This document shows, piece after piece, positions 54,426 to 62,719 of a stretch of 64,000 nt of DNA. The DNA comes from Natrarchaeobius chitinivorans (lineage in GTDB: Archaea; Halobacteriota; Halobacteria; Halobacteriales; Natrialbaceae). The stretch spans positions 124,001-188,000 of the forward strand of contig NZ_REGA01000003.1 of the NCBI RefSeq assembly GCF_003841505.1. Reading direction: 5' to 3'. The stretch's first letter is position 1; each line of letters opens with the position of its first letter. Under the pieces are notes generated by a model that searched no databases, had not been told where the DNA came from, and was given only the letters and a program-made list of their open reading frames with translations. The position numbers were made by a program, and so were the translations under genes.

Positions 54426-56315
54426 GCTTCTGGGCTGGACCGGCAACTCGACGTGGGTCGCGAACTCGGCGTCGTGGTAGACGGTGTTCGTCGCAGTCCG
54501 GTACTCGCGGTCGCCGTACAGCGGACCGCCGGTGTTGTGGTTGACGTCGTAGCGCGGGTAGTTCGACGAGGAGACGTCGAGGCGGATTCGATGCCCCGCT
54601 TTGAACACGTTCGCGGTTGGATACGGTTCCATCTCGAACTCGTACACCTCGCCCGGCTCGAGCAGGTCGGGTTCGTCGCGGTAGCCACGATAGCGCCCGC
54701 GACAGATCGAGTCACAGAGGTTGATCGCCGCGCCGTCGGGGTGTTCGTCGCTGGGCGGATGTTCGTCGATCAGCTTCGCCGTGAAGTCGGTGTCCGGGCC
54801 GTCGGTCGAGCCGTACACCCGAACCCGGATCGGCCCCGCAATTTCGAGGTCCTCCTCGAGCGGCTCCGTCCGATAGACGAGCACGTCGTTTCGCTCTTCG
54901 AGCGGACCGTAGGGCTCGTCGGCACCGAACGTGTCCGGGCGCGTCCGCTGGTCGAACCCGCCTCGGCCGGTGATATCCTGCATCTTGCGCTCGCTCAGGG
55001 GGTACTCGAGGATCGGTTCCTCGCGTGGCTCGTAGGTGATGTACGACGAGCAGTTGCCGCCGATGGTCGGCACGGGATCGTTGGGGTCGAACTCGTAGGT
55101 CGTCGAGGACTCCTCAGCGGTCGGTGCGTCCGTCGAGAGTCGCCCATCTCCGTGGACGTAGTAGGTCTCGAACTTGGTGTCCGGAAGGGGCCACTCCTCG
55201 CCAGAGCGCCACTCACCGCCGTGGAAGAGTCGGCCATCGCGGGTCTGCGAGCCGTCGCCGGTTCCCATCTGGAAGTACTGGACCGTCGGTTGGTCGCTCC
55301 AGGTATCTTTGCCCTTCAGGTAGTGATCGAAAAAGCGCAGCCGCGTCTCCTGGTACTCTCGCAGCGCCGCCTCGCCGAACTCGAGTTCGCCCGAGTAGGA
55401 CTTGTTCCACGAGGGAAGCGGATAGCTGTTCCAGCCGTGGGTCCACGGCCCCATCAACAGGTAGTGGTCGCTCTCCATGCGCTCGGCGAGGGCGACGAAG
55501 TTGTCGCAGGTCGCCTTCGTGTAGGAGTCGTACCACGCGCCGGCGTAGACCGTCGGCACGTCCGCCATCTCGTCGTAGTAGGCCTCGAAGTTGATCCCGG
55601 GCTCCTGCCACAGTTCGTCGCTCGCCGCCCCCTGAGTCATGATATCGAACGCCCACTCCTCGTAGTCGGGAATGTGTCGGAGCGCCGATTGACCCCGCTG
55701 GACAGGGCCGTTCGCCAGTACGTCTCGGACGTCGACGTTCGCCAGCCGCTGTTGGATCTCGGGGTTCTCGAGCGCGCCCTTTGCGAAGCCGCCGCCGAGC
55801 GTGTACGCCCAGCACAGCCAGCGGAGTTCGAACGCGCCGTTGTGTCGAAACGTCGCCTTCCGGCCGTTCGCCGCGCCCTGGTTGACGAACATCGCCTCGA
55901 GGTGGGGCGGATCCTGCGTTGCGAGCGCGGACTGGACCCACGCGCCGTAGGATGTGCCGAACGTTCCGACCTGACCGTCACAGTACTCTCGGTCGGCGAG
56001 CCACTCGACGGTGTCGTAGCCGTCTTCCGGTTCGTCGACGAAGATGTAGTAGTCGCCGCCACTTTCGAACCGGCCACGGCAGTCCTGGATCGCGACGAGG
56101 TAGCCGCGTTTCGCGTACCACTCGCCGTGACGTTCCATTCGCCCCCGCTTGCCGTACGGTGTCCGGTCCAGTAGCGCGGGTTTCGGCTCGTCGATCGGTT
56201 CGCCGGTGTCCGGATCCGCGGGCCGGTACACGTCGGTCGCCAGTTCGACGCCGTCGCGGGTTTCGACCATCACGTCTAGTTCAGCCGCGACTGCGTACTC
56301 AGGCTGAGAGACCAT
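54423..56315 (-). CDS. CocE/NonD family serine hydrolase
   Basis: This 630-residue alpha/beta hydrolase matches the X-Pro dipeptidyl-peptidase S15 / cocaine esterase group. The nucleophile is the Ser of GTSYG in FGTSYGAWVQ. The N-terminal block ELATDVYRPADPDTG and PYGKRGRM is typical, as is the C-terminal jelly-roll domain with GHRIRLDVSSSNYPRYDVN. It hydrolyses esters, amides or acylated amino acids; the substrate is unknown. A TATA-like AGTATATTA (minus strand, about 56341-56349) lies about 30 nt before the ATG at 56315. Confidence 0.92.
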   Translation of the reverse strand: MVSQPEYAVAAELDVMVETRDGVELATDVYRPADPDTGEPIDEPKPALLDRTPYGKRGRMERHGEWYAKRGYLVAIQDCRGRFESGGDYYIFVDEPEDGYDTVEWLADREYCDGQVGTFGTSYGAWVQSALATQDPPHLEAMFVNQGAANGRKATFRHNGAFELRWLCWAYTLGGGFAKGALENPEIQQRLANVDVRDVLANGPVQRGQSALRHIPDYEEWAFDIMTQGAASDELWQEPGINFEAYYDEMADVPTVYAGAWYDSYTKATCDNFVALAERMESDHYLLMGPWTHGWNSYPLPSWNKSYSGELEFGEAALREYQETRLRFFDHYLKGKDTWSDQPTVQYFQMGTGDGSQTRDGRLFHGGEWRSGEEWPLPDTKFETYYVHGDGRLSTDAPTAEESSTTYEFDPNDPVPTIGGNCSSYITYEPREEPILEYPLSERKMQDITGRGGFDQRTRPDTFGADEPYGPLEERNDVLVYRTEPLEEDLEIAGPIRVRVYGSTDGPDTDFTAKLIDEHPPSDEHPDGAAINLCDSICRGRYRGYRDEPDLLEPGEVYEFEMEPYPTANVFKAGHRIRLDVSSSNYPRYDVNHNTGGPLYGDREYRTATNTVYHDAEFATHVELPVQPRS

Positions 56316-56745
56316 CAGCCAAACGGACGTACTCGAACAGTAATATACTGTCGGACGAAACGACTCGTGTTCGCACGAACTGGCCGTATCAGCGCGAACT
56401 GGCCGCAACAGCACGAACTACCTGGCCACGTTAGCACGAACTGACCGCGGTCCCGGTGATCACACTCGAGTGAGTCGCCGTCTGAACGCTTGGAAAGTCA
56501 CCGTTTCCCGCCTGGTGAGCCGGTGATACGTCTCCTTGACGGGACGTTCTCTCCCGGTGTTACTCATTTGCCACTCTTTCCACCCGTGAAAGGTCACTGA
56601 TTATTTATATAATCGACGGTTGAACGGCGCCCGCACGCGGTTTACCGGCGGTATCTTTATATGTATACGCTTTGGTTTTACTTCGTAGACCTGTGCGGGT
56701 GTGAACACTCGACACAGTGTGCGAGCTAACTCAGGGAGCGAATCC
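56316..56745. promoter_or_regulatory. Intergenic region with short tandem repeat and two promoters
   Basis: From 56373 to 56446 the string GCACGAACTGGCC recurs four times in slightly changed form at a period of about 19-23 bp. The leftward promoter serves the CocE gene. A rightward TATA-like CTTTATATG (56655-56663) would start transcription near 56690 for the permease. A 12-nt half of the family-3 terminus (ATACTGTCGGAC) is at 56345. Confidence 0.55.
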
Positions 56746-58332
56746 ATGACAGACCAACGCGATACATCGGACGAACTCAGAACGGATGGCGGGGACGTCT
56801 CGCGGGAGGAGGCGTCGTTCGTCGAGTACGGTATCGAAGACAAGCCACCGCTCGGTGAATCGATTTTCCTCGGGGTACAGCACTATCTCACCATGATCGG
56901 TGCGACCGTCGCGATTCCGCTGATCCTGGCGGGACTCATGGAGATGCCGCCGGCGGAGACCGCCCGACTCGTCGGGACGTTCTTCGTCGTCTCCGGAGTC
57001 GCGACGCTCGCACAGACGACGATCGGAAACCGATACCCGATCGTCCAGGGGGGGACGTTCGCACTGCTCGCGCCGGCGATTGCGATCATCCTCGCACACG
57101 GCGGCCCGTGGGAGACGACGATCCTCCAGTTACAGGGAGCGATCATCGCAGCCGCGCTGATCCAGGTGGTTCTCGGCTACTCCGGCCTGCTGGGCAAGCT
57201 CAAGTACTACCTCTCGCCGGTCGTGATCGCACCGGTGATCGTCCTGATCGGTCTCTCGCTGGTCGACGTCGGTGACGTGACTCGAGTGGGCCAAAACTGG
57301 TGGCTGCTCGGGCTGACGCTGTTCCTGATCATCCTGTTCTCGCAGTACCTCGATCAGTACAGCCGGTACGCGAAACTGTTCCCGGTTTTACTCGGAATCG
57401 CGACTGCGTGGATACTCGCCGGGATTCTGACGGCAGCCGGGATCTACACCCAGGAGACACACGTCGCCGAGGACGGAAGCAGTCTCGGCTACATCGACAC
57501 CTCGCTGATCGCCGAAGCACCGCTGGTACAGCCGATCTATCCGCTCCAGTGGGGGATACCGGAGTTCACGCTCGCGTTCGCGATCGGGATATTCGCGGGC
57601 GTCGTCGCTTCGATGGTCGAGAGTATCGGGGACTACTACGCCGTCGCCCGCATCTCGGGACTCGGTGCGCCGAGCGAGAAGCGCATCAATCACGGGATCG
57701 GGATGGAAGGTCTCGGCAACATCTTCGCAGGCATCATGGGGACGGGTAACGGTTCGACTTCCTACGGGGAGAACATCGGCGCGATCGGTATCACCGGCGT
57801 CGCCTCGCGCTACGTCGTCCAAATCGGCGCGATCGTGATGCTCATCGTCGGCTTCCTCGGTCCGTTCGGCGCGCTCATCGTCTCGATCCCGAGTCCGATC
57901 GTCGGCGCGCTGTATATCGCCATGTTCGGCCAGATCGCCGCGGTCGGACTGTCGAACCTGAAGTTCGTCGATCTCGACGCCTCGAGAAACGTCTTCATTA
58001 TCGGTATCGCGCTATTCCTCGGACTCGCGTTACCGAATTACTTCGCGAACTTCGAGAGTCCCGGTGACTTCCAGGCCCTCGCAGAAGGTGCGGCGGTGAT
58101 CGGTCCCGTCCTCGGCCAACAGGTCGTCTCCGATACGATCTTCGTCATCGGCTCGACGACGATGGCCGTCGGTGGACTGATCGCCTTCATCCTCGACAAC
58201 ACCGTAAGCGGGTCGCGTGAAGAACGCGGACTGGCCCAGTGGGAAGACCTCTCCGAGGACGAATCGGAGTTCCAGACCGTCTTCGAACGGTTCCGCTCCG
58301 ACGAACCCGCGCCGGTCGACAGCGCCGACTGA
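56746..58332 (+). CDS. NCS2 nucleobase (xanthine/uracil) permease
   Basis: This 528-residue protein has 12-14 membrane helices and matches the nucleobase:cation symporter-2 family. The landmarks are FLGVQHYLTMIGATVAIPL, YPIVQGGTFALLAP, the substrate-region EGLGNIFAGIMGTGNGSTSYGEN and GLSNLKFVDLDASRN. It imports xanthine, urate or uracil by ion symport. The ATG at 56746 has a GGGAG sequence 11 nt upstream; a GTG at 56701 is possible. The TGA stop (58330-58332) is the start of palindrome copy G. Its neighbours (molybdenum hydroxylase, amidohydrolase) suit purine use. Confidence 0.94.
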   Translation: MTDQRDTSDELRTDGGDVSREEASFVEYGIEDKPPLGESIFLGVQHYLTMIGATVAIPLILAGLMEMPPAETARLVGTFFVVSGVATLAQTTIGNRYPIVQGGTFALLAPAIAIILAHGGPWETTILQLQGAIIAAALIQVVLGYSGLLGKLKYYLSPVVIAPVIVLIGLSLVDVGDVTRVGQNWWLLGLTLFLIILFSQYLDQYSRYAKLFPVLLGIATAWILAGILTAAGIYTQETHVAEDGSSLGYIDTSLIAEAPLVQPIYPLQWGIPEFTLAFAIGIFAGVVASMVESIGDYYAVARISGLGAPSEKRINHGIGMEGLGNIFAGIMGTGNGSTSYGENIGAIGITGVASRYVVQIGAIVMLIVGFLGPFGALIVSIPSPIVGALYIAMFGQIAAVGLSNLKFVDLDASRNVFIIGIALFLGLALPNYFANFESPGDFQALAEGAAVIGPVLGQQVVSDTIFVIGSTTMAVGGLIAFILDNTVSGSREERGLAQWEDLSEDESEFQTVFERFRSDEPAPVDSAD

Positions 58333-58415
58333 TACGGATTACTGTACCTGTGTACCGGCGCACCCGCCGCCCGGGTCGCGGGTGCGCCGGCAGTGACTTA
58401 CAGTAAACCGTATGA
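58330..58415. repeat. Family-1 palindromic element, copy G
   Basis: It begins TGATACGGATTACTGTACC and ends TTACAGTAAACCGTATGA, with core arms CCGGCGCACCCG and CGGGTGCGCCGG. The first TGA is the permease stop codon. Copy D at 16571 is nearly identical. Confidence 0.88.
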
Positions 58416-58612
58416 TACGGCCTGTGGCCCCATATTCCTGTGTGCCTGCGGACGGTTTGCGGGGCCACCGGTAGACAGACACCATCGCGACTGGCTCCAA
58501 CTGACGGGGTTTTCGGGTATCTTTTCCGAAGGGTTATTTCGATCGGGAGTTTTCGACCAGGAGTTTCGGCCACGGGGAAACGTTCAATAGTCGGCCGGAC
58601 GCAGTACCGCCA

Positions 58613-59107
58613 ATGTCGAGCAGACGAGGTCTCGAGCTCGAGCGTGGGGAACGGTTGCACTACCGCGGCACCCTTCGTGGCGGCGGCGAAATTGCCGTCA
58701 CTGAATCACGACTGCTGGTCACCTCGGCCGACGAACTGACGAGCGTTCCCTACACGAACGTCAGCGAGGTTTCGAACGAGACGTTCAACTGGTTTCTGGC
58801 TATCTTAAGCGGCGCGCTCGTTCTCTTCGGACTCTACTCGATTCCCCAAAATGCGATACTCGGGATCGCGTTCGCACTGTTCGGCCTCTGGAGTATCTAT
58901 CGGTCGTACCGCCACCGCGACCGCGTCCGGATTCACACGCACAGCCAGCCGAAACCGATCGAGGTCTTTCCCGAGGACGCAGCCGCCCTGTACGACGAAC
59001 TCGAGCCTGCGATCGAGACTGCCAGGGCCCAACGGGATCGAAACGGGGGCCAGGACGGTACCCAAACTCGCAGTCGGACGGCGGAGAAGGACGGCGACAG
59101 TTCGTGA
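58613..59107 (+). CDS. PH-like domain membrane protein
   Basis: This 164-residue protein has an N-terminal PH-like region (ERGERLHYRGTLRGGGEIAV and TESRLLVTSADELTSVPYTN), then two hydrophobic helices (FLAILSGALVLFGLYSI, AILGIAFALFGLWSIYRSY), and a charged Gln/Arg/Asp-rich tail. Similar small proteins are common in haloarchaea with no known role. It stands alone between the permease and the CoA-transferase. Confidence 0.75.
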   Translation: MSSRRGLELERGERLHYRGTLRGGGEIAVTESRLLVTSADELTSVPYTNVSEVSNETFNWFLAILSGALVLFGLYSIPQNAILGIAFALFGLWSIYRSYRHRDRVRIHTHSQPKPIEVFPEDAAALYDELEPAIETARAQRDRNGGQDGTQTRSRTAEKDGDSS

Positions 59108-59324
59108 GCCGCTTCGGGCCCACTACGTGGCTTGGGACGTGGTCACGAACGCTTTTGTCACCAGGTCGAATGTCGTTTCTCTGTCCGATCTAACAGTCGA
59201 CTCGAGAACGTGATCGATCGCGCAGCAACCTGTCGAAAGTTCGGCGAACGTCGTTTCGCAGAAGTCTCCGAACGACCGCGGACCGAAGGTTTTTCTCCCG
59301 ACGCGCCTATCACTGCGACAGCAC

Positions 59325-60530
59325 ATGGCAACCGACGATCGCATTTTCGAGGGCGTCAGCGTCGTCGATCTCACGACGTTCGTCACCGGCGGGTTCTGTT
59401 CTCTGATGCTTGCAAATCAGGGAGCGGACGTCGTGAAAATCGAACGGCCAGGCGTCGGCGACGACAACCGACACTCCGGACCGCCGTTTATCGACGGTGA
59501 ATCGCCGTACTTCTGGACGGTCAACTACGGCAAGCAAAGCGTCGAACTCGACCTCAAAAGCGAGGCCGGTCGCGAGGCACTCTACGATCTCGTCAGCGAG
59601 GCCGACGTCTTTCTACAGAACTATCGGCCCGGCACCGCCGAACGGCTCGACGTCGACGAGGAGACGATCCGGTCGCACAACGAGGAGATCGTCTACTGTG
59701 CGATTTCGGCGTTCGGTCAGACCGGCCCGTGGCGGGAACGGCCCGGGTACGACCTGATGATCCAAGGAATGAGCGGCGTCATGAGCGTCACCGGCGAGGC
59801 CGACGGCCGGCCGGTAAAAGTCGGCCTGCCGATGACCGACCTCATCACCGGAATGTGGGCCGCCTTCGGGATCTCCAACGCGCTGTATCGGCGCGAACGA
59901 ACCGGCGAAGGTGAGTACATCGATCTCGGGATGCTCGATGCGGTTCTCCCGTGGCTCACCAAACAGGCCGGGAAAGTGTTCGCCGACGAATCTCCCTCCC
60001 GAATGGGGACGAAAGATCCCGTTCTCGCACCCTACCAGACGTTCGAGACCGCCGACGGCTACCTCAACGTCGCCTGTCTCAACCAGAAACTCTGGCGAAC
60101 CCTCTGTGAGGCGATCGACCGACCGGAACTCGCGGACGACGATCGGTTCGAAACCAACGGCGACCGCGTCGAACACATGGACGAACTCGAGGCGGAACTC
60201 GAGGAAACGTTGCGCGAGCGGACGACCGACGAGTGGATGTCCATCCTCGTGGAGGACGCCGGCGTCCCGGCCGGTCCCGTCTTCGAGGTCGAAGACGCGC
60301 TGTACAACGAACAGACCGCTTCGCGTGAGGCGACGACGACACTCGAGGACCCGGACCGCGGCGAGATTCCGGTCGTCGAGCATCCGCTCAATTACGCTCG
60401 AGCCGACAGCGGCTTCGAATCACCGCCACCCCGACTGGGCGAACACAACCGGAGCGTCTTCGAGGAACTGGGCTACGACGACGCAGACATCGACGAACTC
60501 GAGGAACGCGGGGCGTTCGGCGAGGAGTAG
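59325..60530 (+). CDS. CaiB/BaiF family III CoA-transferase
   Basis: This 401-residue enzyme has the family N-terminus FEGVSVVDLTTFVTGGFCSLMLANQGADVVKIE. The likely catalytic Asp lies in the region FLQNYRPGTAERLDVD to GYDLMIQGMSGVMSVTGEADG, with the C-terminal PPPRLGEHNRSVFEELGY. It moves CoA between acids via a covalent aspartyl intermediate. It may activate the acid made by the neighbouring ring-opening pathway, but no operon link is visible (217 bp from the preceding gene). Confidence 0.93.
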   Translation: MATDDRIFEGVSVVDLTTFVTGGFCSLMLANQGADVVKIERPGVGDDNRHSGPPFIDGESPYFWTVNYGKQSVELDLKSEAGREALYDLVSEADVFLQNYRPGTAERLDVDEETIRSHNEEIVYCAISAFGQTGPWRERPGYDLMIQGMSGVMSVTGEADGRPVKVGLPMTDLITGMWAAFGISNALYRRERTGEGEYIDLGMLDAVLPWLTKQAGKVFADESPSRMGTKDPVLAPYQTFETADGYLNVACLNQKLWRTLCEAIDRPELADDDRFETNGDRVEHMDELEAELEETLRERTTDEWMSILVEDAGVPAGPVFEVEDALYNEQTASREATTTLEDPDRGEIPVVEHPLNYARADSGFESPPPRLGEHNRSVFEELGYDDADIDELEERGAFGEE

Positions 60531-61463
60531 TCCGCCGGCCGTTTCGACCGGAACTCGATAGCAGGCAATCGAATTCATGCCAATGGTCTATGGAGAAGGT
60601 ACAGGAGCAAGAATACAGTTGAGCTTCGGACTCGATCAACTGATTTCCCCCCGTATGCGGATTATGCGGGTCAGTGTACGTTCTCCCGTACCACTGTGCG
60701 GGTGTAGTCTTAGCACGGTTCGCAGTTTTACCTGGAATCACGTTCAGCAGTTTGCCCCTTCTTCTGATGTGCTAAAGCATGTCTTCACTGATACTTGGAC
60801 ATAACTAACAGATGGTGTATGTTTTGTTCTGGTCCGTCGAATGCCGTTCGTCACGCAGGTTGCACTCAGTGTGATCGGAGGGGCTGTACAGCAACTCCGC
60901 CTCGGTGGAACGGTATGGTTCGGGCTCCTGGCGCGATATTGGCATGGCTGTCGAGCCCAGATCCGCAACCCCACTCGTCTCGGTGTATCTCGATTTCCCG
61001 GCCGAGAGTTTTCACACCGTATCGTCCAGATTGGTGTGGTTCTCCATCCGACCTCGAGATCCGTACACCGCGTGGGCAGTTCTCGTCCAATTTCGTGGCG
61101 TGCTGGCGTGGCGTTCGAGTGACAGCGAGAGCGCCTCGCTCATACTGTCGGACAGAACTCAGTGAGAAGTCGATCGCGAATTCGCGGCCGTCTCCGATGG
61201 CGACGGCCGCAGGAAAGCGACCGATCTTCAAATAGTTCTGTCCGACGGTATCACTCGTGAGGCGAGTAAAGACGCGATCGATCGATTCGGTTGGGAAGGG
61301 GCAGCGTTTTACATCCCTCTGTTAGCTCTACTGGGACACGAGTCGAATACCCAACTATACTAATAACTAATTCAGATATCATAGCTGTGTATTTGATAGA
61401 TGTTTCTACGGAGTGTGTTCCAGGAATAATAAACTTTATTCTAAATCGTATAGTATTGTAAGT
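60531..61463. other. 933-bp intergenic stretch with one hairpin element
   Basis: No credible gene. Short open frames here are Cys/Arg/Ser-rich and overlap on both strands. The only structure is the family-3 hairpin at 61142-61251. The right end holds a TATA-like AACTTTATTCT (about 61431-61441), 27 nt before the next gene. Confidence 0.5.
61142..61251. repeat. Family-3 palindromic element
   Basis: A 110-bp element with 18-bp inverted ends (one mismatch): ATACTGTCGGACAGAACT at 61142-61159 and AGTTCTGTCCGACGGTAT at 61234-61251. The inner arms GCGGCCG and CGGCCGC also pair. It is like families 1 and 2 in build but not in sequence; it holds no gene. Confidence 0.8.
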
Positions 61464-62675
61464 ATGGGTAGGAGACGACACACGAACCGCCGAACGTGGC
61501 TCGGACTGTGTGCTGGCACCGCCGGAGCGACGATACTCGCCGGCTGCTCGAGCGACGAAGAAACAACCGACGATACCGACGACACCGGGACGTCCGACGA
61601 CGGACTCCTCGAGTTCGGATCGGATTCCGACGGCGACTGGCCGATGTTCGGCGCGGACCTCCAGAACACCGGCTACCAACCGGACGGCGACGGGCCAGTC
61701 GATGACGTGACGGTTCGCTGGCGACTCGAGGGTGGAGATCGGTTCGTCTCGAGTCCAGCGATTGTAGATGGAATCGTGTACGCTGGCTGTCGTGACGGAT
61801 ATCTCTATGCAGTCGATGCTGAGACGGGAGAAATCGAATGGGCTACCCAGTTGAATCAACGAGTGAGCTCTCCTCCAACAGTCATTGATGGAGTCGTCTA
61901 CGTCTCGAGCCATGGTGTTCCAGATAAAATTCATGCGCTTGAGGCTGATTCTGGCGAACAGTTGTGGGCGGAAGAACTCGGAAATTCGGCACACAGTCCG
62001 GCCCCATATGGTGATGTAATCTATACATATCACTCTGGTTGGCTCATCGAAACCGATCGCACTTCTGGAACATCTTCAGTTCTATTCGAGGGTTACAGCC
62101 AGACCCCAACAGCACCCGCGATCAAAGATGGAGTCCTGTTCGGTGGTGGACGACGTTCTATTGTCGCCCATGACCTCGAGCAGATGGAACGGAAATGGGA
62201 GTTTGAAAACGAAAACACCGAGCACATGTCGAACGGAACGCCTGCAGTGGTGGACGGAACGCTTTACACCGGGAGTACGGATTCAAAACTATATGCACTT
62301 GATGTAGAAAGTGGCGAAGAAAAATGGACTTTTGAAACTGATGATTCTATCTCTGCTGGACCGTCTGTGGCTGATGATACAATTTATTTGCCCTCGCGGG
62401 ATGGGCATGTCTACGCCATAGATGCTAATAGCCGCGAACAGAAGTGGTCTGTCGACTACGAATTCCAGTTACAACAGAAACCTGCTGTCACGGAGAGCAT
62501 GATCTATTTTATTGACGGCAAAACTCTACATGGACTCGATCGGTCCGATGGAGGGGTGCATTGGTCATTCACACCCGACAAAGACGAAACGATTGGTGGG
62601 ACTCTTTCCGTCGCAGATAGGGTTGCCTATCTTCCGTCTAGAGATCACCACCTATACGCTCTCGAAGAAGCTTGA
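61464..62675 (+). CDS. PQQ-repeat beta-propeller lipoprotein
   Basis: This 403-residue lipoprotein has a Tat signal (TNRRTWLGL), lipobox LAGC, an acidic linker, and about seven PQQ-like propeller blades with repeats such as GIVYAGCRDGYLYAVDAETG, GTLYTGSTDSKLYALDVESG and DTIYLPSRDGHVYAIDANSR. It lies outside the membrane; binding of PQQ is not implied, and some relatives are scaffolds. The first 110 codons are high-GC, while the rest is clearly AT-richer. The ATG at 61464 is supported by the TATA box and the signal peptide. Confidence 0.9.
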   Translation: MGRRRHTNRRTWLGLCAGTAGATILAGCSSDEETTDDTDDTGTSDDGLLEFGSDSDGDWPMFGADLQNTGYQPDGDGPVDDVTVRWRLEGGDRFVSSPAIVDGIVYAGCRDGYLYAVDAETGEIEWATQLNQRVSSPPTVIDGVVYVSSHGVPDKIHALEADSGEQLWAEELGNSAHSPAPYGDVIYTYHSGWLIETDRTSGTSSVLFEGYSQTPTAPAIKDGVLFGGGRRSIVAHDLEQMERKWEFENENTEHMSNGTPAVVDGTLYTGSTDSKLYALDVESGEEKWTFETDDSISAGPSVADDTIYLPSRDGHVYAIDANSREQKWSVDYEFQLQQKPAVTESMIYFIDGKTLHGLDRSDGGVHWSFTPDKDETIGGTLSVADRVAYLPSRDHHLYALEEA

Positions 62676-62719
62676 ATACCGCGGAAAGCACTACTATGGA
62701 GGAGTTTTGTCGTAGAAGA

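Noticed and set aside
2332-58415. Family-1 elements as complete insertion sequences
   Set aside because: They are only about 80-85 bp, contain no open frame, and no clear target-site duplications are visible at the ends.
60577-60974. Small open frames in the gap after the CoA-transferase
   Set aside because: They are 60-120 codons, overlap on both strands, are rich in Cys/Arg/Ser and match no family I know.
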